This document shows, one piece after another, positions 28,461 through 37,409 of a DNA stretch of 64,000 nt (positions are counted from its first letter, which is position 1; the number at the start of each line of letters is the position of its first letter). The position numbers were made by a program, and so were the translations under genes. Origin of the DNA: Flavobacteriaceae bacterium. Lineage in GTDB: Bacteria; Bacteroidota; Bacteroidia; Flavobacteriales; Flavobacteriaceae. A model generated the notes under the pieces. That model had not been told where the DNA came from, did no database searches, and saw only the letters and a program-made list of their open reading frames with translations. The stretch lies in the NCBI GenBank assembly GCA_030835845.1, contig JAUROD010000036.1:40198-104197 (forward strand), in the 5' to 3' direction.

Positions 28461-29432
28461 ATGAAACGCAGAAATTTTATACAAAAAAGCCTCGCAGTTG
28501 GGGTTGGCGCATCAGCCCTTGGGGTTTATGCATGTTCAGGAACAAATAAAAAAAAAGAAATCGAAAAGTCACCATTTTTTAAATTATCGCTTGCTCAGTG
28601 GTCACTTCACAGAGCCATTCAAAGTGGAGCTATGAGCCCATACGATTTTGCTGCTAAAGCAAGTGAATTAGGGTTTGCTGGAATTGAGTATGTAAGTCAG
28701 CTTTATCCAGAAATTATAGAAGCCAAAGACAAATCCACTGCAATGAAAAATTTTATTGCCTTATCCAATCAGAAAGCAAAAGAACATCAAGTTGAAAATT
28801 TATTAATAATGATTGATGAAGAAGGAGACCTTTCTGTTTCTGATGTAGCTGTTCGAAATCAAACAGTAGAAAACCACAAAAAATGGGTTGAAGCTGCTGC
28901 AGAAATGGGATGTCATTCAATACGAATTAACCTATTCGGAGAAAAAGACGAACAGGCTTGGCTTGATGCTTCGTCTGATGGAATGTCAAAACTAGGAACA
29001 TTTGCCGCAGAACACAATGTTAATGTCATTATAGAAAATCATGGTTTACTTTCTTCAAATGCAGCTTTAGTAATGAAGATGCTTGACCAAGTTAATTTGA
29101 AAAACTGTGGAACACTCCCCGATTTCGGAAATTTCTGTCTCGAAAGAGAAGAGGGTGAGCGATGGGATGGTTCGTGTGTTCGCGAATACGATAGATATCA
29201 AGGTGTTGATGAACTGCTTCCTCGTGCGTTTGCTGTTAGCGCCAAATCACACGAATTTAATCAAAATGGAGAAGAAGTTTATACCGATTACCTTCGTATG
29301 TTGAAACTTATCAAAAAATCAGGATACACTGGTTTTATTGGAGTAGAATATGAAGGAAGTGAGCTTGCTGAAATCGATGGAATTTTGGCAACCAAAAATT
29401 TATTGCTAGAAAAAGCCAAACTCATCGTTTAA
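28461..29432 (+). CDS. Sugar phosphate isomerase/epimerase (TIM barrel), Tat-exported lipoprotein
   Basis: MKRRNFIQKSLAVGVGASALGVYACSG (twin-Arg plus lipobox Cys); FKLSLAQWSLHRAI, NVIIENHG, GFIGVEYEG. Confidence 0.88.
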   Translation: MKRRNFIQKSLAVGVGASALGVYACSGTNKKKEIEKSPFFKLSLAQWSLHRAIQSGAMSPYDFAAKASELGFAGIEYVSQLYPEIIEAKDKSTAMKNFIALSNQKAKEHQVENLLIMIDEEGDLSVSDVAVRNQTVENHKKWVEAAAEMGCHSIRINLFGEKDEQAWLDASSDGMSKLGTFAAEHNVNVIIENHGLLSSNAALVMKMLDQVNLKNCGTLPDFGNFCLEREEGERWDGSCVREYDRYQGVDELLPRAFAVSAKSHEFNQNGEEVYTDYLRMLKLIKKSGYTGFIGVEYEGSELAEIDGILATKNLLLEKAKLIV

Positions 29433-29448
29433 TCAAAACCAAACCAAA

Positions 29449-30681
29449 ATGAATTCAACGACTAAATTTCAACTTTCTTTAATGATGTTTCTCCAATTTT
29501 TTATTTGGGGAGGCTGGTTTGTAACTTTAGGAACTTTTTTAGGAAATAACCTTGGTGCAACAGGATCTGAAACTGCTATGGCATTTTCAACTCAATCATG
29601 GGGAGCAATTATAGCTCCTGTATTTATCGGTCTTATCGCCGATCGTTTTTTTAATGCAGAACGTATACTTGGTGTACTTCATCTTGTGGGTGCTGTTCTA
29701 ATGTACCTCATGTCACAAGCTGGAGATTTTAATGCTTTTTATCTTTATGTGTTTGGCTATATGTTAGTTTATATGCCAACCTTAGCACTTGTGAATTCGG
29801 TTTCCTTTTTCCAAATGAAGGACCCTGCTAAAGAATTTTCAAATATTCGTGTTTTTGGGACCATTGGATGGATCGTTGCTGGACTTGTAATTAGCTATCT
29901 ATTCAAATGGGATGCTCAAGAGGCAATTGCAAACGGTGCATTAGCCAACACATTTACTATGGTAGCAGTTGCATCTGCAGTACTAGGTATATTTAGCTTC
30001 ACCCTACCTAAAACTCCTCCCTCAAATTCAGGAGGTGAAAAACTTTCAATAGGAGAAATTCTCGGGCTTGATGCAATCAAACTTTTAAAAGATCGTAATT
30101 TTTTAATGTTCTTTATAACATCAATTTTAATTTGTATTCCTCTTGCTTTTTACTACCAACAAGCCAATCCTTTTTTGGTTGAATTAGGGATGGAAAATCC
30201 AACAGGTAAAATGACTCTTGGACAAGTGAGTGAGGTGTTGTTTATGCTATTATTACCGTTGTTTTTTAAACGTTTTGGGTTTAAAAAAACACTTTTAATT
30301 GGAATGTTAGCTTGGGCTATTCGCTATACTCTTTTTGCTTACGGAAATGCTGGTGAATTAAGCTTCATGCTTATTCTTGGGATTGCCCTACATGGTATTT
30401 GTTATGACTTCTTTTTTGTGTCTGGTCAAATATATACTGATTTTAAAGCTGGAGAAAAAGTAAAAAGTGCCGCACAAGGATTAATTACACTTGCCACTTA
30501 TGGTGTAGGAATGCTTATTGGATTTTGGGTCGCTGGAAAAATTTCAGACACATACCTTATGGCAAACGGAGAACATAATTGGGAAATGATTTGGATGCTT
30601 CCTGCTGCCTTTGCTGTTGCAGTTTTACTCTTATTTATGCTTATCTTTAAAGACGAAGAAATTAAACTTAAAGACGACTAA
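29449..30681 (+). CDS. MFS permease, nucleoside:H+ symporter-like
   Basis: FQLSLMMFLQFFIWGGWFVTLGTFLGNNLGATGSE...; about 12 TM segments. Confidence 0.88.
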   Translation: MNSTTKFQLSLMMFLQFFIWGGWFVTLGTFLGNNLGATGSETAMAFSTQSWGAIIAPVFIGLIADRFFNAERILGVLHLVGAVLMYLMSQAGDFNAFYLYVFGYMLVYMPTLALVNSVSFFQMKDPAKEFSNIRVFGTIGWIVAGLVISYLFKWDAQEAIANGALANTFTMVAVASAVLGIFSFTLPKTPPSNSGGEKLSIGEILGLDAIKLLKDRNFLMFFITSILICIPLAFYYQQANPFLVELGMENPTGKMTLGQVSEVLFMLLLPLFFKRFGFKKTLLIGMLAWAIRYTLFAYGNAGELSFMLILGIALHGICYDFFFVSGQIYTDFKAGEKVKSAAQGLITLATYGVGMLIGFWVAGKISDTYLMANGEHNWEMIWMLPAAFAVAVLLLFMLIFKDEEIKLKDD

Positions 30682-30685
30682 CAAA

Positions 30686-31819
30686 TTGAATCATAAAATA
30701 CGTTTAGGAATACTTGGAGGAGGAGGAGACTCTCTCATTGGAGGAGTTCATAGAATTGCATCCAATATGTTTGATCGATATCAGATTGTTGGTGGATGCT
30801 TTAATCCAAATCCTACAGAAAACAATGAGTTTGCTGCTCATATTGGAATACCCCTAAATAGGGTGTATGATAATTTTGACTTATTGATAGAAGAAGAAAT
30901 GAAACTTCCTGAGGCTGAGAGGATGGAAGTTATCTCGGTACTAACCCCTAATTTTCTTCATTTCCCTATGGCAAAAAAGTTACTTGAGCATGGATTCAAC
31001 GTAATTTGCGAAAAACCGCTAACTACAACCTCAGCTGAAGCACTTGAGCTTGAAAAAATGCAAGCTGAAAAACAAGTTGTGTTTGCCGTTACATATACCT
31101 ATACTGGGTACCCTATGGTTCGTCAAATGAAGCAGATGATAGCTGCTGGTGCAATTGGGAACGTACAAAAAGTTGATTTACAGTACTATCAAGGATGGAT
31201 AAACCCTATAATTCACGATACACACCAAAGAAAAACGGTTTGGAGGTTAGATCCAGATAAAGGAGGAATGAGCTGTTGTGTCGGTGACATTGGGACTCAT
31301 GCGTTTGACATGGTAGAATATGTAACTAACCTAAGAGTAAAACAACTCTTAGCTGATTTAAATTACCGTTATCCCGACAATCAAATGGATGTAGATGGCA
31401 CTATCTTAGTTCGCTTTTCTGATTATTGTAAAGGGGTTCTTCGTGTTTCACAAATTGCTACAGCTGAAGAAAATAATTTTACTGTGCAAATTTACGGAGA
31501 AACAGGAGGATTCAAATGGTCGCAGGAGAACCCAAATTACCTTACCTATTTGCAAGAAGGAAAGCCAATGCAAGTGCTAAAGCCCGGATATGATTTTCTC
31601 TCTGACTTTGCGAAAGAAGCAACAAAGCTTCCTCCAGGCCATCCAGAAGGAATGTATGATGCAATGGGGAATATTTATAACGGAGTAGCCAAAGCTATTC
31701 GTGGAGAAAAATTTACCCACGGTTCTTTTCCTGATTTGGAAGAAGGCGTGCGGGGAATGCACTTTATTGAAAAAGTATTGGAATCCCATAAAAACGGAAA
31801 CGTTTGGGTCAATTTATAA
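30686..31819 (+). CDS. Gfo/Idh/MocA family oxidoreductase
   Basis: IRLGILGGGGDSLIGGVHRIAS; VLTPNFLHFPMAKKLLEHGFNVICEKPLTTT; likely TTG start at 30686. Confidence 0.92.
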   Translation: MNHKIRLGILGGGGDSLIGGVHRIASNMFDRYQIVGGCFNPNPTENNEFAAHIGIPLNRVYDNFDLLIEEEMKLPEAERMEVISVLTPNFLHFPMAKKLLEHGFNVICEKPLTTTSAEALELEKMQAEKQVVFAVTYTYTGYPMVRQMKQMIAAGAIGNVQKVDLQYYQGWINPIIHDTHQRKTVWRLDPDKGGMSCCVGDIGTHAFDMVEYVTNLRVKQLLADLNYRYPDNQMDVDGTILVRFSDYCKGVLRVSQIATAEENNFTVQIYGETGGFKWSQENPNYLTYLQEGKPMQVLKPGYDFLSDFAKEATKLPPGHPEGMYDAMGNIYNGVAKAIRGEKFTHGSFPDLEEGVRGMHFIEKVLESHKNGNVWVNL

Positions 31820-31831
31820 AATAAACAACAA

Positions 31832-32884
31832 GTGAAAACCATCAAAGGACCTGCCGTATTTTTGGCACAATTCATCGACAAAAAAGCACCCTTTAATAGT
31901 CTTGAGGGACTCTGTAAATGGGCATCAGATTTAGGCTATAAGGGCATCCAAATACCAACACTTGACAAATGGCTGATTGATTTGGATAAAGCTGCTGAAA
32001 GTCAAACTTATTGTGATGACCTTAAAGGAAAAATAAATTCATATGGATTAGAAATCACAGAACTTTCAACACACCTTCAAGGTCAGCTTGTTGCTGTTCA
32101 CCCTGCCTATGATTTAATGTTTGACAACTTTGCTCCTGACCCAGTAAAAAACAATCCAACTGCACGCACAGAATGGGCAGTTGATCAAGTTAAAAAAGCT
32201 GCAATTGCTAGTCGTCGTTTAGGCATCGGTTCTCATGCTACTTTTTCCGGATCTCTCCTATGGCCGTATTGGCATCCTTGGCCACAACAACCAGAGGGTC
32301 TTATAGATATGGGGTTTAAAGAGCTGGCTAAACGTTGGTTACCAATACTCGACGTATTTGATGAAAATGGTGTTGATGCATGTTATGAAATTCATCCTGG
32401 AGAAGATCTACACGATGGAGAAACTTTTGAGCGGTTTCTTGCAGCAACAAATAACCATAAACGAGTAAATATTCTGTATGATCCTAGTCATTTTGTACTA
32501 CAGCAACTTGACTATATCACCTACATTGACCATTACCATGAATTTATAAAAGCATTTCACGTAAAAGATTCTGAATTTAAACCAAATGGAAAGAAAGGTG
32601 CTTTTGGAGGATACGGTACATGGAAAGATCGCGCTGGTCGCTACCGTTCACCAGGTGATGGTCAAATTGACTTCAAAACTATTTTTACTAAACTTACCGA
32701 ATATGGTTGCGATGTTTGGGCTGTTATGGAGTGGGAATGCTGCGTGAAAAGTCCCGAGCAGGGAGCTCGTGAAGGAGCAGAATTTATTCGAAATCACATT
32801 ATTGAAGCAACTGAAAAAACTTTTGATGATTTTGCTGGAGGTACGATTGACCAAGCACATTTAAAAAACATTTTAAACCTTTAA
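31832..32884 (+). CDS. Sugar phosphate isomerase/epimerase (TIM barrel), no signal peptide
   Basis: GTG start; CYEIHPGEDLHDGETFERFL, ILYDPSHFVLQQLDY, FHVKDSEF; metal-binding TIM barrel motifs. Confidence 0.9.
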   Translation: MKTIKGPAVFLAQFIDKKAPFNSLEGLCKWASDLGYKGIQIPTLDKWLIDLDKAAESQTYCDDLKGKINSYGLEITELSTHLQGQLVAVHPAYDLMFDNFAPDPVKNNPTARTEWAVDQVKKAAIASRRLGIGSHATFSGSLLWPYWHPWPQQPEGLIDMGFKELAKRWLPILDVFDENGVDACYEIHPGEDLHDGETFERFLAATNNHKRVNILYDPSHFVLQQLDYITYIDHYHEFIKAFHVKDSEFKPNGKKGAFGGYGTWKDRAGRYRSPGDGQIDFKTIFTKLTEYGCDVWAVMEWECCVKSPEQGAREGAEFIRNHIIEATEKTFDDFAGGTIDQAHLKNILNL

Positions 32885-32895
32885 TTATTAGACTC

Positions 32896-33663
32896 ATGAA
32901 AAAAATTATTTACACAATGATAGTGCTTTTCACTATTACTGCATGTCAGGGGACAACAGATAAGAAAAAAACTGAAGTTCAAGTGGCAGAAACACCCGAT
33001 CAGGATGAATGGATTTCTCTATTTGATGGAGAAACTTTTAATGGTTGGCATTTATATAATGGTGCTGATATATCAGAAGAATGGCAAATCATTGATGGAG
33101 CAATGGTTTTTGATCCGGAAGGAGTTAGAACCTACGGTAATGGTGGTAAAAATATTGTCTCAAACGAAGAATTTACAAACTTTCAATTATCAATTGAGTG
33201 GAATATTTCAGAAGCTGGAAATAGTGGTATTTTTTGGGGTGTGCAAGAGGGAGAGGAATTTGGCGAGCCTTATTTGACAGGACCCGAAATTCAGGTTTTG
33301 GACAACGAACGTCATCCTGATGCACAAGCTAACCCAAAATTTCATCAAGCAGGTGCCCTTTACGACATTGTTCAACCTACTTATGATGTATGTAATCCTG
33401 CTGGTGAATGGAATCATGTTTTACTAACGATTGATCATAATGCAAACAAGGGAAGTGTAGAGTTGAACGGAACAGAGATAGTTACTTTCCCTGTTAATGG
33501 CCCTGAGTGGGAAGCTTTAATTGCAAAATCTAAATTTGGCAATACAGAAGCATACAATTATACACACGCACCAAAATTTGGACAATTCAAAACAGGAAAA
33601 ATAGGTTTACAAGATCATGGTGATCGCGTAGCTTACCGAAATATTAAAATAAGAAAACTTTAA
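32896..33663 (+). CDS. DUF1080 (3-keto-disaccharide hydrolase-type) lipoprotein
   Basis: MIVLFTITACQG lipobox; DEWISLFDGETFNGWHLYNG, GNSGIFWGVQEGE, GPEIQVLDNERHPDA, GKIGLQDHGDRVAYRNIKIRKL. Confidence 0.95.
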   Translation: MKKIIYTMIVLFTITACQGTTDKKKTEVQVAETPDQDEWISLFDGETFNGWHLYNGADISEEWQIIDGAMVFDPEGVRTYGNGGKNIVSNEEFTNFQLSIEWNISEAGNSGIFWGVQEGEEFGEPYLTGPEIQVLDNERHPDAQANPKFHQAGALYDIVQPTYDVCNPAGEWNHVLLTIDHNANKGSVELNGTEIVTFPVNGPEWEALIAKSKFGNTEAYNYTHAPKFGQFKTGKIGLQDHGDRVAYRNIKIRKL

Positions 33664-33672
33664 GGCTACCAT

Positions 33673-34530
33673 ATGATAACATCGATGACTGGTTTTGGGA
33701 AAAGTGAAACCCAATTTGACAATAAAAAAATAGTGGTTGAACTTCGAACGCTCAACAGTAAAAACATCGATTTAAATATACGAACACCTCATTCTTATCG
33801 TGAAATAGAATCGCTTATTCGTAAAGAAGTAAACAATCATTTGACTCGTGGTAAAATTGACGTCTCTATTTTCGTAGATAATTCTGGTTTAGAAAGTTCA
33901 AGTAAACTCAATCAAGAGGTCATCAAGGGCTATATGAATCAACTTCGATCGATTGAACCTATTGATGATTTAGAACTACTTAAAATTGCTGTTCGTCTTC
34001 CAGATACTCTAAAAAGTGAAAAAGAAGACCTTGATGAGCAAGAGAAAAAAGCAGTTGTTTCTTTGGTTGTAGAAACAATTCAAAAAGTAAATCAACACCG
34101 AGCAAGTGAAGGAGCAGTTCTCGAAAAAGATTTTATCTCTCGACTAGAAGAACTTAGACATCTTTTGGAAGAAGTAATTAAAATTGATCCTGAACGTACT
34201 GAAAAAGTTCGAGAAAAACTCGTTGCAGCTGTAGATCATCTTAAAGCCGAAGTAGATCAAAATCGCTTTGAGCAAGAGTTGATATATTACCTAGAAAAAT
34301 ACGATATTACTGAAGAAAAAGTACGACTAAAAAATCATATTGATTATTTTTTTGAAATCATGAATCAACAGATTCCCAACGGAAAGAAACTTGGTTTTAT
34401 CGCTCAAGAAATGGGTCGTGAAATAAATACAATTGGGTCAAAAGCCAACCATGCTGGACTTCAAAAAATTGTTGTTCAGATGAAAGATGAATTAGAAAAA
34501 GTTAAAGAACAGCTACTTAATGTTCTCTAG
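33673..34530 (+). CDS. YicC family endoribonuclease
   Basis: MITSMTGFGKSE start; C-terminal EMGREINTIGSKANHAGLQKIVVQMKDELEKVKEQLLNVL. Confidence 0.95.
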   Translation: MITSMTGFGKSETQFDNKKIVVELRTLNSKNIDLNIRTPHSYREIESLIRKEVNNHLTRGKIDVSIFVDNSGLESSSKLNQEVIKGYMNQLRSIEPIDDLELLKIAVRLPDTLKSEKEDLDEQEKKAVVSLVVETIQKVNQHRASEGAVLEKDFISRLEELRHLLEEVIKIDPERTEKVREKLVAAVDHLKAEVDQNRFEQELIYYLEKYDITEEKVRLKNHIDYFFEIMNQQIPNGKKLGFIAQEMGREINTIGSKANHAGLQKIVVQMKDELEKVKEQLLNVL

Positions 34531-34531
34531 G

Positions 34532-35101
34532 ATGAAGGAAGGTAAATTATTTGTATTTTCGGCACCCTCGGGTAGTGGAAAAACGACTTTAGTTCGCCAC
34601 TTACTCCAACAGCAATTACCACTTGGATTCTCAATTTCAGCTACCTCTCGTGCACCTAGAGGAACAGAAGAAAACGGAAAAGATTACTATTTTCTTGGCG
34701 AAAAGGAGTTCAAACAAAAAATACAAGATAATGCGTTTGTAGAATACGAAGAGGTATACTCGGGTACTTTCTATGGAACTTTACATTCTGAATTGGAGCG
34801 ACTCTGGGGAGAGGGAAAGCATGTGTTGTTTGATATTGATGTTAAGGGAGGTTTGAATATCAAAGATCAATATCCCAATCAAACATTATCTGTATTTGTA
34901 GAGTCACCCTCTTTGTATGAACTAGAAAAGCGATTGCGTGAACGTGGAACAGAAAGCGAAGATAAAATTCAGCAACGTTTAGATAAATCAGCAAGCGAGC
35001 TTACCTTCTCTCAAGACTTTGATGTAATATTGGTGAATGACAATTTGGAGGAAGCCAAACAAGAGGTCGTTCGTCTTGTTAGGCAATTCTTGCATTCATA
35101 A
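34532..35101 (+). CDS. gmk: Guanylate kinase
   Basis: KLFVFSAPSGSGKTTLVRHLL, TSRAPRGTEENGKDYYFL; ATG at 34532 within the ORF starting 34520. Confidence 0.96.
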   Translation: MKEGKLFVFSAPSGSGKTTLVRHLLQQQLPLGFSISATSRAPRGTEENGKDYYFLGEKEFKQKIQDNAFVEYEEVYSGTFYGTLHSELERLWGEGKHVLFDIDVKGGLNIKDQYPNQTLSVFVESPSLYELEKRLRERGTESEDKIQQRLDKSASELTFSQDFDVILVNDNLEEAKQEVVRLVRQFLHS

Positions 35102-35122
35102 GCAATTCCCTACCTTTACATC

Positions 35123-35704
35123 ATGCAAAAAATAGGATTGTATTTTGGTACGTTTGATCCCATACACAATGGGCACCTAATACTGGCAAATCATTTTGCT
35201 GAACATACTGACTTAGATCAAGTATGGCTTGTGGTCAGTCCACAAAATCCATTTAAACAGAAACAGCGTATGTTGGCAAATCATCATCGTTTGGAGCTTG
35301 TTTACCGTGCTACCTATGAATATCCAAAGCTATATCCCTCAAATATTGAATTTGGGCTTCCAACACCAAGCTATACCATTGATACACTTGTTCATTTGCA
35401 AGAAAAACATCCAAATAAGTCTTTTGTCTTGTTAATGGGAGAGGATAATCTAGCCTCTTTCCATAAATGGAAAAATCATACCGTTATCCTTGAAGAATAT
35501 CAAATTTATGTCTATCCTAGAAAAGGACATAAACCAATTCCAAAGGATTTGAGTTCACACCCTAAAGTAAAACGGATAAAGGCGCCTGAAATTGAAGTAT
35601 CTTCATCTGCTATTCGAGAATGGATAAAAGAAAGTAAAAATATAAGACCTCTGCTGCCTCCTGAAAGTTGGCAGTATTTAGATGAAATGAATTTTTATAA
35701 ATAA
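35123..35704 (+). CDS. nadD: Nicotinate-nucleotide adenylyltransferase
   Basis: IGLYFGTFDPIHNGHLILAN; EVSSSAIREWIKESKNIRPLLPPE. Confidence 0.96.
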   Translation: MQKIGLYFGTFDPIHNGHLILANHFAEHTDLDQVWLVVSPQNPFKQKQRMLANHHRLELVYRATYEYPKLYPSNIEFGLPTPSYTIDTLVHLQEKHPNKSFVLLMGEDNLASFHKWKNHTVILEEYQIYVYPRKGHKPIPKDLSSHPKVKRIKAPEIEVSSSAIREWIKESKNIRPLLPPESWQYLDEMNFYK

Positions 35705-35910
35705 AAAAAAGTTCTAAATTTATAACATTGCTAACCCAAACTTGTTCTACACACATGAAAAACCTACACTATTTCAGTTTTATTAATTTTTAGTTACGCT
35801 ATCAAACATGCTATGGTTTATTTCGTCTTAGCATGATATACTAAAAAGCACATTGAGTAGAGTATGTTTGAGTTAAGCAGTTAATGTCTAACCCAAATAA
35901 AAATAATAAA

Positions 35911-37400
35911 ATGAAAACTTCAAGATTAATTTTAAGCCTAATCATCCTAGGATTTTTTACAGTTGTTCTTATCATCAAGATAACTTTGCAGCAAATGAAA
36001 GCAGTTTTATACCTATTTCAAACAATAATATATATGATGGTGATTTATACTCTGGAGACAATTATAATGAGGTAGTTGAAAATCCGTTTATTTATGTTTC
36101 TGAAGAACCCATTTCTACTTTTTCAATTGATGCGGACGGTGCATCATATGCAAACACGAGAAGATATGTCTTGCAGGAGCACCGCTTACCTCCATCGTCA
36201 GCTGTGCGAACAGAAGAATTTATCAACTACTTTAATCTAAACTATGATGTTAGCGATACAACACATCCAATTAGTTTAAACGGTGAAGTAAGTCAATGTC
36301 CTTGGAATGAATTAAATAAGTTAGTCAGAATCGGAATTAGAGGAAAGACGGTTGCTGCTGATGAATTGCCAAGGTCGAATTTTATTTTCTTAATTGATGT
36401 ATCGGGATCCATGGCTAGTGAAGATAAACTAGAGCTCTTAAAAAATGGATTTAAGCTTTTTGTAGATGAATTAAAGGATTCTGATCGGGTTGCAATTGTT
36501 ACTTATGCAGGCTCTGCTGGAGTTGTATTGGAATCAACTTCTGGTGATGATAAAGACAAGATTAAAAGAGCCATTAATTCTCTTGGTTCCTCTGGAAGTA
36601 CCGCTGGTGCAGAAGGAATTATAACTGCTTACGAAATTGCTCAACAGAATTTTATTCAAGGGGGTAACAATCGGATTATCCTTGGAACTGATGGTGATTT
36701 TAATGTAGGACCTTCTAGTCAAGAAGAATTGATTAACCTAGTTGAAACCAAGAGAGATTTAGGTGTGTTTTTAACAGTTCTTGGTGTGGGTAGAGGTAAT
36801 TTAAACGAGGGTACTTTAGAGCAAATTGCAAATAATGGAAATGGAAATTATGAATATCTTGATAATATTGAACAACTACGAAAAGTATTTATTTACGAGT
36901 ATAGTAAATTTCTTACAGTAGCTAAAGATGTAAAAGTTTAAGTTGAATTTAACACGTTAAATGTTGAATCGTACCGTCTAATTGGTTGCGAAAATAGAAT
37001 ATTGAATCAAGAGGATTTTGAAGATGATGAAAAAGATGCTGGAGAAATTGGAGCTAATCAAAATATCACAGCATTGTACGAAATAGTTCCATCAGATAAC
37101 CCCAATCAAAATGATACTACATTTAGTATTGACCTAAGGTACAAACTTCCAGATTCTGATTCCAGTATCCCTATTGAGTTAGAAATCTTTGACCATGGAA
37201 ATTCTTTTGATGATTCTTCTGATTTTATGAAATTTACAGCAGGAGTTCCTTCTTTTTCAATGCTAATTAGAAACTCTAAATATATGGGCACAACTAGTTA
37301 CAGTAAGATATTAAACTGGACAACTAATTTAAGCCTTCCCGATGAATACAACTTCAAATCAGAGTTTTGAGACATTGTGGAAAGATCCAGTGGAATTTAA
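35911..37400 (+). pseudogene. vWA domain lipoprotein (YfbK-like), disrupted by a frameshift and two in-frame stops
   Basis: MKTSRLILSLIILGFF / (-1 frame) YSCSYHQDNFAANESSFIPISNNNIYDGDLYSGDNYNEVVENPFIYVSEEPISTFSIDADGASYANTRRYVLQEHRLPPSSAVRTEEFINYFN ... FLIDVSGSM ... DVKV*VEFNTLNVESYRLIGCENRILNQEDF ... YNFKSEF*DIVERSSGI*. Confidence 0.88.
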
Positions 37401-37409
37401 AACCCTCAT

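Noticed and set aside
931-37370. Possibility of stop-codon reassignment or programmed recoding explaining the interrupted genes
   Set aside because: All three stop codons are affected (TAG, TAA, TGA) and the lesions co-occur with frameshifts and a deletion, while many intact genes use TAA/TAG/TGA normally; decay is simpler.
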